Part shown: positions 34,678-44,562 of the stretch, piece by piece | Numbering within the stretch: position 1 is the first letter of the stretch | How the letters are laid out: each line of letters begins with the position of its first letter | Origin: Roseburia sp. | GTDB taxonomy: Bacteria; Bacillota; Clostridia; Lachnospirales; Lachnospiraceae | Assembly: GCA_023664265.1 (NCBI GenBank) | Contig: JAMPFV010000015.1 | Span: 1 to 46,766, forward strand | Reading direction: 5' to 3' | DNA length: 46,766 nt | The notes under the pieces: model-generated | Database searches by the model: none | What the model saw: the letters and a program-made list of their open reading frames with translations, nothing else | What the model was told of the DNA's origin: nothing | Position numbers and translations under genes: made by a program

Positions 34678-35436
34678 CTATCGCTCCAATCGGTACATGA
34701 TCCACGCCAGTACCGTCAGTCCCGCCGTCTCGGTGCGCAGGATGCGCCGCCCCAAGGTAATCGGCTTCATTCCGCAGTCCATGGCCGCCTGTATCTCCTC
34801 CTCGGAAAAACCGCCCTCCGGACCGATAAAGACTGCTATCGAGCTGTCCGGCACAAGCCCGTCGATAACGCTTCTCGTCCCCGCCATACCTGACGCCTCG
34901 TCCAGACGCTCCGACAGCTCATACGGCACCAGCTTACAGTCCATGTCTGCGGCGTACCGCAGCGCCTCCCGATAGCCCGTCACCGCCCGCACCCGCGGGA
35001 CAATGCCGCGCCTGCTCTGCTTGGCGGCTGCCTCGGCAATCGCCTGCCATCTGGCGGTCCTGGCGCTCGCCTTTTTCTCGTCCAGCCGCACGACGCACCG
35101 CTGCATCGCAACCGGAATAATCTCGTGGACGCCCAGCTCCACCGTCTTCTGAATGATCAGCTCCATCTTGTCTCCCTTGGGAAGTCCCTGGAAGAGATAT
35201 ACCCTGGAGGGCAGCTCCACGCCGTCCTCCCTGATAAACCGAAGTTCGCAGCGCACCTCCGTATCCGTCACCGACACAATCCCGCAGCGGTACTCCCTTC
35301 CATCCACGCCGTTGCTGACGCCGATCTCGTCGCCGACGCGCAGCCGCAGGACATTCCTGATGTGATTGACATCCTCCCCCGTAATTATGACGCTCTTGTC
35401 ACAAATCTGAGAGGGCTCCACAAAAAAACGATACAT
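34678..35436 (-). CDS. rsmE: 16S rRNA m3U1498 methyltransferase RsmE
   Basis: The product has 252 residues from ATG 35436 behind GGAGGAAGGC; a longer frame would overlap prmA. It is a SPOUT-class enzyme: N-terminal PUA-like part (HIRNVLRLRVGDEI), then YLFQGLPKGDKMELIIQK, KQSRRGIVP, and the knotted SAM site (FIGPEGGFSEEE, LGRRILRTETAGL). It methylates N3 of U1498 in 16S rRNA. It lies 35 bp downstream of prmA, an order conserved in Firmicutes. Confidence 0.95.
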   Translation of the reverse strand: MYRFFVEPSQICDKSVIITGEDVNHIRNVLRLRVGDEIGVSNGVDGREYRCGIVSVTDTEVRCELRFIREDGVELPSRVYLFQGLPKGDKMELIIQKTVELGVHEIIPVAMQRCVVRLDEKKASARTARWQAIAEAAAKQSRRGIVPRVRAVTGYREALRYAADMDCKLVPYELSERLDEASGMAGTRSVIDGLVPDSSIAVFIGPEGGFSEEEIQAAMDCGMKPITLGRRILRTETAGLTVLAWIMYRLER

Positions 35437-35471
35437 GCCTTCCTCCCTCCATATCTGCGGATCTGTATCTG

Positions 35472-36437
35472 TCAAGCCTTCCTCGCCGTCACGCTCACCC
35501 ATTCGCCCTGATACGTCACCTCAAGGATCTCAAGCCCCGCAGCCTCCACCGCCTCGCGGACCGTCTGCTCCTTGTCGTCAATGATTCCCGACGTGATATA
35601 GATTCCGCCCTTTTTCAACTGCCTGACGATCACCGGCGTCAACGGCACCAGCACATTCGCCAGAATATTTGCGACAACAATGTCATATTTATCATACCCG
35701 ACCCTGTCCTGAACCGCCTTATCGGAGATGATATTCCCTATCATCATCTCAAAACGCTCCGGCGCAATCGCGTTTGACGCCATATTCTCGCGCACGGCCT
35801 CCGCCGCGCAGGGGTCAAGGTCCGTCCCCACCGCATGTCGGATTCCATACATCAATGAGACAATCGCCAAGATGCCGCTGCCCGTTCCCACGTCGAGCAG
35901 CTCCGTATCCGGCGTGATATATTTTCTCAGCTGACGGATGCAGAGCTGCGTCGTCTCATGCATTCCCGTCCCAAAGGCCGTGCCCGGGTCGATGTGAAGG
36001 ATTTTTCTGCCCCTGTCCTCGGGCCTGACCTCCTCCCACGAGGGAATCACCAGCAGATCGTCGATATAGAACTGCCGGAAATATTGCTTCCAATTGTTAA
36101 TCCAGTCAATATCCTCCGTCTCCGACACCAGAATGCTGCCCTCGCCCACATCTGTAAAACTGCGCAGTCCGTCAAGCTCCCGCTGAATATCCGCGACCAT
36201 CGCGTCCGCATCCACCGGATTCTCATCGCTCTCCTCCACGAAAAAGCTCAGATACGCAATCCCGTCGTCCTTGGGTCCCTCCGGCAGAATATCCACAAAC
36301 ATCTGCTCCTTCTCCAGCGGTGTCAGCGGCACCTTGTCCTCAATCTGCGCACCCTCAAGCCCGATGTCATACAGAGCGCTTATGATAATGTCCTCCGCGT
36401 CCGTGACCGTCTTTACCGTAAACTTTTTCCACTTCAT
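35472..36437 (-). CDS. prmA: Ribosomal protein L11 methyltransferase PrmA
   Basis: The product has 321 residues from ATG 36437 (AGAGGAAG upstream). An N-terminal substrate domain (MKWKKFTVKT ... DIIISALYDIG) precedes a class I methyltransferase domain with LLDVGTGSGILAIVS, GTDLDPCAAEAVREN and NILANVLVPL. It trimethylates ribosomal protein L11. It follows dnaJ by about 145 bp, as commonly in Firmicutes. The gap has no clear terminator, so readthrough from the chaperone operon is possible. Confidence 0.95.
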   Translation of the reverse strand: MKWKKFTVKTVTDAEDIIISALYDIGLEGAQIEDKVPLTPLEKEQMFVDILPEGPKDDGIAYLSFFVEESDENPVDADAMVADIQRELDGLRSFTDVGEGSILVSETEDIDWINNWKQYFRQFYIDDLLVIPSWEEVRPEDRGRKILHIDPGTAFGTGMHETTQLCIRQLRKYITPDTELLDVGTGSGILAIVSLMYGIRHAVGTDLDPCAAEAVRENMASNAIAPERFEMMIGNIISDKAVQDRVGYDKYDIVVANILANVLVPLTPVIVRQLKKGGIYITSGIIDDKEQTVREAVEAAGLEILEVTYQGEWVSVTARKA

Positions 36438-36582
36438 ACTTCTTCCTCTTTCTTTTCCCGAAGACCTCCCGTATCCTTTGATGCCTTTTCCGGCAACTCA
36501 AAAATGCCTGCGGAATACCCGCCGCATGATGATATCATATACCATCCGGCGTCTCTCCCGCAAGCACTGTCTCTCCGATTAT

Positions 36583-37755
36583 TTATTTAAAGAGCTTCCG
36601 TTTCTTTTCCTTCTTCTCATTGCCGGAATCGCTGCCCTCCATGTTCTTCACGGCCTCCAGACTGTTCCCGGTCTCCGCGTCAAACCTGCGCAGCAGCTCT
36701 CTGGCCTCCGACGAGAGTTTATCCGGCACCTGCACCACGAGGGTGACATAGTGGTCTCCCCGGACGTCCTTATTTCTCAGGGACGGAACGCCCTTGCCGC
36801 GCAATCTGACACGCGTGTCAGTCTGTGTGCCTGCCTTGACATCATAGACCACCTTTCCGTCCACCGTGTCAATCAATATCTCTCCGCCGAGCGCCGCTAT
36901 CGCAAACGACATCGGAACCGTGGAAAAGATATTCATATCCTGTCTCTGGAAAATAGGATGCCTGTCAACAACCACCTCCACCAGAAGGTCGCCTCTCGGC
37001 CCGCCGTTGACACCCGGCTCTCCCTTGTCGCGAATCCGGACGCTCTGCCCGTTGTCAATGCCTGCCGGGATGGATACCTGTATCTTCTTCCTGCCGGCGA
37101 TATAGCCGCTTCCATGGCATTCGGGACATTTGTCCTTTACCGTCTTCCCGGTACCGTTACAGTCCGGACAGGTCTGTGTCTGGCGTATGGTGCCCAGTCC
37201 AAACGGCGCCTGCGTCTGCGTCACCACCTGGCCGCGGCCGCCGCAGCGGTGGCAGGTCTCAGGGGACGTCCCCGGCTTCGCGCCCGTTCCGTTACAGGTC
37301 TTGCAGGTGTCCTTCAGGTTCAGGTCAAGCTCCTTCTCTACGCCGAACACTGCCTCCTCAAAGGTAATGCGCACGCTGGTGCGCAGGTTCGCGCCCTTCA
37401 TGGGCCCGTTGCCGCGGCCGCCGCGGCTGCCGCCGCCGAAGAAATCGCCAAAGATATCGCCGAAAATATCAGAGAAATCTGCCCCGCCGAAATCAAAGCC
37501 GCCGAAGCCCCCGGCTCCGCCGCCCTCAAAGGCTGCATGACCGAATTGGTCGTACTGGCGCCTCTTATCAGGGTCGCTAAGTATCGCATAAGCCTCCGAA
37601 GCCTCCTTGAACTTCTTCTCGGCCTCCTCATCACCCGGATTCATATCCGGGTGATATTTCTTCGCAAGCTGCCTGTATGCTTTTTTGATGGTCGCATCAT
37701 CCGCGCCTCTATCGATGCCCAGCACCTCATAATAATCTCTTTTCTGCTCTGCCAT
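36583..37755 (-). CDS. dnaJ: Chaperone protein DnaJ
   Basis: The product has 390 residues from ATG 37755. Domains in order: J domain with [11 protein letters not shown], a Gly/Phe-rich linker (residues about 75-115), a zinc-binding region with four CxxCxGxG repeats ([32 protein letters not shown]), and the C-terminal substrate-binding domains. It delivers unfolded proteins to DnaK and stimulates its ATPase. It is the last gene of the CIRCE-controlled operon, 36 bp after dnaK. The short basic C-terminal tail ([13 protein letters not shown]) is slightly unusual. Confidence 0.98.
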   Translation of the reverse strand: MAEQKRDYYEVLGIDRGADDATIKKAYRQLAKKYHPDMNPGDEEAEKKFKEASEAYAILSDPDKRRQYDQFGHAAFEGGGAGGFGGFDFGGADFSDIFGDIFGDFFGGGSRGGRGNGPMKGANLRTSVRITFEEAVFGVEKELDLNLKDTCKTCNGTGAKPGTSPETCHRCGGRGQVVTQTQAPFGLGTIRQTQTCPDCNGTGKTVKDKCPECHGSGYIAGRKKIQVSIPAGIDNGQSVRIRDKGEPGVNGGPRGDLLVEVVVDRHPIFQRQDMNIFSTVPMSFAIAALGGEILIDTVDGKVVYDVKAGTQTDTRVRLRGKGVPSLRNKDVRGDHYVTLVVQVPDKLSSEARELLRRFDAETGNSLEAVKNMEGSDSGNEKKEKKRKLFK

Positions 37756-37791
37756 GTTTATCCATGCCTTTCTTCATCGACTGCAAAAGGC

Positions 37792-39681
<1,890 letters not shown>

Positions 39682-39702
39682 TTATTTAAAATCTTTTTAT
39701 AT

Positions 39703-40362
39703 CTATGAAACTACCGCTACCATGCTGTGCCTTACGACACTGTCACGGTAGGTATATCCCTTTTGAAGCTCCTGCGCCACAATTCCGGACTCATACTCCT
39801 CGCTCTCCACCTGCATTACCGCGTTGTGAAGCTCGGGATCAAACTCACAGCCGACCGCCTCAATCGGCTTTACGTCAAGCTTCTCAAGCTCCGTGATCAG
39901 CTGCTTGTAGACCATGTTCATGCCCTCCGCAAACGGCTGCTTGAGCTCCTCCTCGGTAAGGCCCGCAAGGCCGCGCTCAAAATTGTCAACCACCGGCAAA
40001 ATCTTCTCCACCACGCTTTTCGCGCCGGTCTCAAACATTGCATTCTTTTCCTTCTCCGTGCGCTTTCTGAAATTATCAAACTCCGCCATCTGGCGCTTTA
40101 CCCGGTCCTCAAGCTCATCAATTTTCTCCTGGAGCTTATTGGATTTTTTTTCTTTTCCCAAAAAGGACTTCTTCCTGGGCGGCTCCCCGCCCTCCTCCTC
40201 ATCTGCTGTCTCTTGGGCCTCTGCTTCCGGTTCCGCTGTCTCTTCCGCGGCTTCTGCGTCCGCGCCCATCTCCTCTGTGCCTGTATCCTCCGAGGCCGCG
40301 CCCGCTTCTAGGCTCTGCTCATCCAAGCTCTGTTCGTCCAACTGCTTTTCTTCCACACTCAC
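39703..40362 (-). CDS. grpE: GrpE nucleotide exchange factor
   Basis: The product has 219 residues from GTG 40362, which overlaps the hrcA stop (GTGA) and has AAGGATGG upstream. The N-terminal ~75 residues are strongly acidic and low-complexity (Glu/Ala-rich). After that come the GrpE coiled coil (KIDELEDRVKRQMAEFDNFR) and the beta domain ending in YRDSVVRHSMVAV. It releases ADP from DnaK. The acidic extension is longer than in Bacillus. Confidence 0.96.
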   Translation of the reverse strand: MSVEEKQLDEQSLDEQSLEAGAASEDTGTEEMGADAEAAEETAEPEAEAQETADEEEGGEPPRKKSFLGKEKKSNKLQEKIDELEDRVKRQMAEFDNFRKRTEKEKNAMFETGAKSVVEKILPVVDNFERGLAGLTEEELKQPFAEGMNMVYKQLITELEKLDVKPIEAVGCEFDPELHNAVMQVESEEYESGIVAQELQKGYTYRDSVVRHSMVAVVS

Positions 40363-41441
40363 TCGCCATCCTTTCTATTTTTCGCCTGTTTGTCATCCTT
40401 TTTATAGATGGTATCCAATTGGCTTTTTAACGTTTTCAATGTACCGATTACCTTGTCATAGTCCATGCGTCGGGGGCCGATGATACCGATGGTGCCCCGC
40501 ATCCCCTCCTCCAGCTCGTAGGTGGCTGTGACTACGCTGCAATCCTTCATCGTCTGGACAGGCGTCTCATTTCCTATATAAACCTGTATCCCCGTCCCGT
40601 TCTCCTCCGTCAAGGTCTCCTGAACCAGCTCGCTCAAAAGCTTTTTCTCCTCAAAGGTATTGATCAATTCGCTTGCCCGTTGGTTATCCGCAAGCTCGGG
40701 ATACTTGAAGATGTTGTTGGCGCCGCTGGTGTATATCTCGATGTTCTCGTCATCCTTGATCACCGCGGCCACGGCGTCCATGACCTCCGCAATGATATCC
40801 GCGTAAATACCCGCCTGCTGCTTCAGCTTTGCTATCATTGCCAGATTGATTTCCGCAATCGGAAGCCCGTTCAGATTCGTGTTCAGCAGGATGTTCAGCT
40901 TTAAAAGCGTCTCGTCGTCAAGCGCCTCCTGCGTTGTCAGCATCGTGTTCTTGATGACGTTCCCATCCACAACGATGGTCGCCAGAAGCTGTCGAAGCTC
41001 CACGCGGGAAAGCTGAATAAACTTGAGCTTATTTCCTTTGACATGGGGCGCTGAAATCATCGTGGCGTAGTTGGTGTTTACCGCGAGCATCTTCGCCATC
41101 TGCTTCAGCAGGGTCTCCATTTTGTCCTCGCGCTCCAGAAGCAGCTTCTTCATCTCGCTGACCTCCTGCGTGGCCTGGCTGAGCTGCTCCTCCTTCTCCG
41201 CCATCATCCGGTCCACATACAGCCGGTAGCCCTTATCCGACGGGATGCGCCCCGCCGAGGTGTGCGGCTGAAGGATATAGCCGAGTTCTTCCAAATCAGA
41301 CATTTCATTTCGGATGGTAGCAGAGCTGAGATTCAAGTCCGTGTATTTGGAAATCGTCCTGCTTCCTACCGGCTCGCCCGTCTCTAAATAGTTCCGGATG
41401 ATCGCCTTTAGAATTTTCAGCTTTCGCTCGTCTAAATCCAA
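40359..41441 (-). CDS. hrcA: Heat-inducible transcription repressor HrcA
   Basis: The product has 360 residues from TTG 41441 with AGGAAG eight to nine bases upstream; no ATG is nearby. The N-terminal winged helix (LKILKAIIRNYLETGEPVGS, then SSATIRNEMSDLEELGYI, SAGRIPSDKGYR) is diagnostic. HrcA dimers bind CIRCE and repress the operon; GroEL keeps them active, and heat frees the operator. A perfect CIRCE lies 41 bases upstream of the start. It is the first gene of hrcA-grpE-dnaK-dnaJ. Confidence 0.98.
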   Translation of the reverse strand: MDLDERKLKILKAIIRNYLETGEPVGSRTISKYTDLNLSSATIRNEMSDLEELGYILQPHTSAGRIPSDKGYRLYVDRMMAEKEEQLSQATQEVSEMKKLLLEREDKMETLLKQMAKMLAVNTNYATMISAPHVKGNKLKFIQLSRVELRQLLATIVVDGNVIKNTMLTTQEALDDETLLKLNILLNTNLNGLPIAEINLAMIAKLKQQAGIYADIIAEVMDAVAAVIKDDENIEIYTSGANNIFKYPELADNQRASELINTFEEKKLLSELVQETLTEENGTGIQVYIGNETPVQTMKDCSVVTATYELEEGMRGTIGIIGPRRMDYDKVIGTLKTLKSQLDTIYKKDDKQAKNRKDGE

Positions 41442-41481
41442 ACTGCCACTTCCTTTCCCAATCTGCCATCCTCCGTCTTTA

Positions 41482-41508
41482 TTAGCACTCGTTTTGGTAG
41501 AGTGCTAA
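41482..41508 (-). promoter_or_regulatory. CIRCE operator (HrcA binding site)
   Basis: TTAGCACTC (41482-41490), nine bases, then GAGTGCTAA (41500-41508): this is a perfect match to the CIRCE inverted repeat. It is located between the promoter and hrcA. Confidence 0.98.
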
Positions 41509-41522
41509 TATCTACATTTAAT

Positions 41523-41551
41523 AAGTTACTACTTTCCTATTTTATTGTCAA
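41523..41551 (-). promoter_or_regulatory. Sigma-A promoter of hrcA operon
   Basis: On the minus strand a perfect TTGACA (41551-41546), 17 bases, then TAACTT (41528-41523), directly upstream of CIRCE. Confidence 0.8.
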
Positions 41552-41584
41552 CATTCTTTTTCATTTTATTTATTAATAAATTAT

Positions 41585-41612
41585 AAAACGCAGGCGCCGC
41601 CGCCTGCGTTTT
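41585..41612 (-). terminator. Terminator downstream of the cupin gene
   Basis: Perfect 12-bp arms AAAACGCAGGCG (41585-41596) and CGCCTGCGTTTT (41601-41612) around a 4-base loop, ending in T on both sides. It separates the cupin gene from the divergent-side hrcA promoter region. Confidence 0.85.
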
Positions 41613-41712
41613 CCTCTATTCCATCTCATCCGTCTTTATCGCCGGCCTCTTATTGAATGACCTGTGACCATTCACTGATCCCGATGACCGCCTTGGCCCA
41701 TGCATGTTTCTC

Positions 41713-42060
41713 CTACTGCGCGACAAACTCCTCCCGCATCGGATTGAAGATGTCAAGCAAAATTCCCGCCTCTAGGCATACGCAGCCATGCTCCACAGAA
41801 TTTCTCTTCAACAGCACATCTCCCTTGCCCACAATCTTCTTCTCCCCGTCAATCGTAAACTCAAAGCGCCCTGAGACCACATAGGTCATCTGCGTGTGGG
41901 GATGGTGGTGCATCGCGCCGACGGCCCCCTTCTCGAAATAATTTTCCACGCACATCATCTCATCCGCGTACGCGAGTATCTTGCGCTGAACACCCTCCGC
42001 ACACGGCTGCGCGTCAATCTCCGCGTTAAAATTCCAGACATTGTTCTTTTCCGTTTTCAT
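41713..42060 (-). CDS. Small cupin-domain protein
   Basis: The product has 115 residues from ATG 42060 (AAGGGGGATT upstream). It is a single cupin barrel: metal-binding motif 1 HHHPHTQMTYVVSGRFEF and motif 2 KRNSVEHGCVCLEAG with the usual His replaced in part. Cupins of this size bind a metal or small ligand; some are sugar isomerases or pectin-degradation proteins (KdgF-like, which shares the HHHPH-Q layout). The ligand cannot be told here. It lies 53 bp downstream of the cytidylate-kinase-like gene and may be co-transcribed with it. Confidence 0.85.
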   Translation of the reverse strand: MKTEKNNVWNFNAEIDAQPCAEGVQRKILAYADEMMCVENYFEKGAVGAMHHHPHTQMTYVVSGRFEFTIDGEKKIVGKGDVLLKRNSVEHGCVCLEAGILLDIFNPMREEFVAQ

Positions 42061-42113
42061 CCCAATCCCCCTTGCCAAAGCTCTTTTGCGCAGTCACCAC
42101 GATGAGAAATCGC

Positions 42114-42716
42114 TTATCGGTTCATCGCTGCGGCCAATATATCCACGCAGTTGTCAATCCCCAGATTCTTACTGTTCAGGCAGATGTCAAAATACTGCAT
42201 GTCGCCCCATGTCCGTCCGGTGTGCGTATTGTAGAAATCGCTCCGCCGCTTATCTGTCTTGCGCAGCACTTCCTCGGCTTCATTCTGCTTCACATTCTCG
42301 GTCTCGATTGCGCGCTGTAACCGGTACGCCTTGTCCGCGTGCACAAACACTTTCAGGCAGTCCTCGCGCTCCCGCAGGATGTACGACGCGCACCGCCCGA
42401 CAATCACGCAGTCCTCCTTCTCCACAATCTCCTCAATGATCTTCTTCTCCTCCAGAAACAGCTTCTCCGCCATCGAGAGATTTGAATTTTTCTTGCTTAT
42501 GCCGCCAAGCGCGGTCTTGGACAGGTTAAAGATAATGCTTCCGGGCGCGGTCTCCTCCAAATCGGAAATATAGATTGGCGGGATTTCCAGCCGCTGCGCC
42601 GCCTCTGTCAGAATGTTCCTGTCATACAGCGCAATCCCGAGCTTCTTCGCGATGCGACGCCCAATCTCATTGCCGCCGCTCGCATATTGACGTTCCATTG
42701 TGATAATCTTATACAT
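42114..42716 (-). CDS. Cytidylate kinase-like family protein
   Basis: The product has 200 residues from ATG 42716, eight bases after AAGGAG; an ATG at 42722 is too close to that site. The P-loop-type start ITMERQYASGGNEIGRRIAK, then YDRNILTEAA, and CVIVGRCASYIL with IETENV and DKRRSDFYNTHTGRTWGD, identify the AAK/cytidylate-kinase-like family common in Clostridia. True CMP kinase (Cmk) is usually a separate gene, so the substrate of this paralogue is uncertain. Confidence 0.88.
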   Translation of the reverse strand: MYKIITMERQYASGGNEIGRRIAKKLGIALYDRNILTEAAQRLEIPPIYISDLEETAPGSIIFNLSKTALGGISKKNSNLSMAEKLFLEEKKIIEEIVEKEDCVIVGRCASYILREREDCLKVFVHADKAYRLQRAIETENVKQNEAEEVLRKTDKRRSDFYNTHTGRTWGDMQYFDICLNSKNLGIDNCVDILAAAMNR

Positions 42717-42836
42717 ACCCATTTCTCCTTTCTTTTTCAGGTGCAGTCCGACGTATTTTCTGACTTTTCAACAAGTATGCATTAATTATACACCATCTTT
42801 TGCCAATTGCATAGAATTTTCTAAACAGTTTCATCC

Positions 42837-44075
42837 CTACTGTATCCGTTTCCACCCGAACAGCGTTTTCCTGAAATTCTTCTTATGCTCCACCACCGCC
42901 GAGTGGTTGGGAAATTTGTTCCAATAGCTCATGCCCGTCTTAATGTCCGCCGGAACGCCGAGTCCGTATGCGTAGATTTCGCCCAGACCGACAGCGGACA
43001 GCGTCTCGCCCTTATAGCGGCTCAGCTCCTCCCGCGCCTTGGCGTAATCGACCGGTGTTCCATAGCCCTTGAGATAACAGGTGCCCAGCATGTCGGAGCC
43101 CCAATAATTTCCCCCGTCATGCGCCGCCAGCAAATGGCGAAAGGCCTTGTCATAATCCACAGGGACGCCGTCGCCGCCATAGAAGTAAATCTCCCCCAAG
43201 CGGTTATTGCAGCCGACCTTCTCCTCGCCCGCCGCCAGACAGCTTTCAAACAGCTCCCGCGCCATGGAAATATTCCGCGCAAGCTTCCCCCCGAAGGTAT
43301 GGAGCTTCCCCAGATAATAGCCCGCGAGCGGATAATTGCGCTCCAGCGCGCGCCGGTAGTACTCCTCTGCCTTGTCCGGCTGCGTCTCCTCATACTCCTG
43401 TCCGACCTTTATCATATAGAAGGGATCCCCCTTCTCCGCACCGATGTGCTTCAGCTCCCTCGCCTTTTTCTCATTCTTGGGCACACCGTAATCCCCGCAG
43501 GTGATAATGTCTATGTAATTGCCGATGCACATCACCATGTTCTGCGCTATCAGCTCATCATACATCTTCATCGCGATTTCAGCCCATTTTCTGAACTGCG
43601 CGTCGAGCTGCTGCTTTGTCGTCACATGACTGAAATCCACTTCCAGCAGCTTCGCCACGTCTCCATAATAATAGGCGTTTGCCACCAGATATTTTGTAAA
43701 AAGCTCGCCGGACTCGGCAATGCCGCACACCTCGTCCCAAATCTCCTTGGAGGAGTGGTACGGCTCATGTACAAAGGTGCCCCCCTTGGGCTTGTAGCCG
43801 CCAAAACGTCTCGCCGCGAACATGCCGAGCGCGCTTCCCTGCTCAATGCTTTTATCCAGATACGCATACGCCTTCGCGTCGTCCTCCGGAAAGCCAAAGC
43901 CGACAGCCACATAATTCTCGCCCGCATAGCAGCGCGCCAGAAAATAATACGCGTCCGCGTTGCCCTCTGCCGCCGACTCCTCGAAGAGCCGCATCGCTTC
44001 CGCGCCCTTGTCGAGGTCGCGGTCAATCCACAGGATTTGAACCGCCCTGCAAATCTTACTGTCCAACTGTCTCAT
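42837..44075 (-). CDS. Sel1-repeat (TPR-like) protein
   Basis: The product has 412 residues from ATG 44075 behind GGAGGG; a longer in-frame frame to 44276 crosses unrelated sequence. Several Sel1-like repeats are visible: EGNADAYYFLARCYAG, YPLAGYYLGKLHTFGG, NNRLGEIYFYGGDGVPVDYDKAF, GSDMLGTCYLKGYGTPVDYAKA. The protein has no signal peptide and should be a cytoplasmic protein-interaction scaffold. The partner is unknown. It stands alone, 120 bp upstream of the kinase-like gene. Confidence 0.88.
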   Translation of the reverse strand: MRQLDSKICRAVQILWIDRDLDKGAEAMRLFEESAAEGNADAYYFLARCYAGENYVAVGFGFPEDDAKAYAYLDKSIEQGSALGMFAARRFGGYKPKGGTFVHEPYHSSKEIWDEVCGIAESGELFTKYLVANAYYYGDVAKLLEVDFSHVTTKQQLDAQFRKWAEIAMKMYDELIAQNMVMCIGNYIDIITCGDYGVPKNEKKARELKHIGAEKGDPFYMIKVGQEYEETQPDKAEEYYRRALERNYPLAGYYLGKLHTFGGKLARNISMARELFESCLAAGEEKVGCNNRLGEIYFYGGDGVPVDYDKAFRHLLAAHDGGNYWGSDMLGTCYLKGYGTPVDYAKAREELSRYKGETLSAVGLGEIYAYGLGVPADIKTGMSYWNKFPNHSAVVEHKKNFRKTLFGWKRIQ

Positions 44076-44155
44076 TTTCCCTCCGTTCCCGCGCTGTTCC
44101 ACGGCTCGGTACCGCCGAGACGGCGCGCAATAACTACTGTTCCTTCCGCCTGAAA

Positions 44156-44290
44156 TCAGCGCTGATCGCACCGCCAATACTTCCCCGGATATGCCTCGGC
44201 CGCGTCCTCCTCCAAGGAGAACTTCTTCATCAGCCGCGCGGAAATATCCGTCCTGGGTACACTCAGTTCCTGACACGTCTCAAATTCAAT
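44156..44290 (-). pseudogene. Orphan coding remnant (44 codons, no start)
   Basis: One minus-strand frame is open from 44290 to a TGA at 44158-44156 and reads like the C-terminus of a real protein, with FETCQELSVPRTDI, LMKKFSLEEDAAEAY and a final KYWRCDQR. There is no start codon or ribosome site, and a stop lies just upstream. I take it as the tail of a decayed gene. It occupies much of the 487-base gap between the Sel1 and LRR genes. Confidence 0.45.
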
Positions 44291-44483
44291 TTAAGATGTT
44301 TATGAATCTTAGAATTGTTTCTTTGCTTGGCATTATTTTATCACAACCGCCCTCCCCGCACAAGCTTCTTTTCATCCCTTTCGTCAAGTCAACAACAGTT
44401 CACCACACGCGCTCCCCGTACTACTCCACTATACGGTTTCAGATGTGTCCTTCAAAAAGATTGCTGTCTTTTGCCGTAAGATA

Positions 44484-44492
44484 TGTTATACT
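44484..44492 (+). promoter_or_regulatory. Predicted extended -10 promoter of the LRR gene
   Basis: TGTTATACT (44484-44492) is an extended -10 element about 70 bases before the start codon at 44563. No clear -35 is seen. Confidence 0.5.
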
Positions 44493-44562
44493 TGGTAATG
44501 ATCTGCAATTAAGAACTGATTTATATTGAGCACTGATTTATATTGAGAAAGGACTGGAACCC

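Noticed and set aside
44076..44276. N-terminal extension of the Sel1-repeat protein
   Set aside because: The extra 67 residues are low-complexity, unrelated to the repeats, and a strong GGAGGG site precedes the internal ATG 44075.
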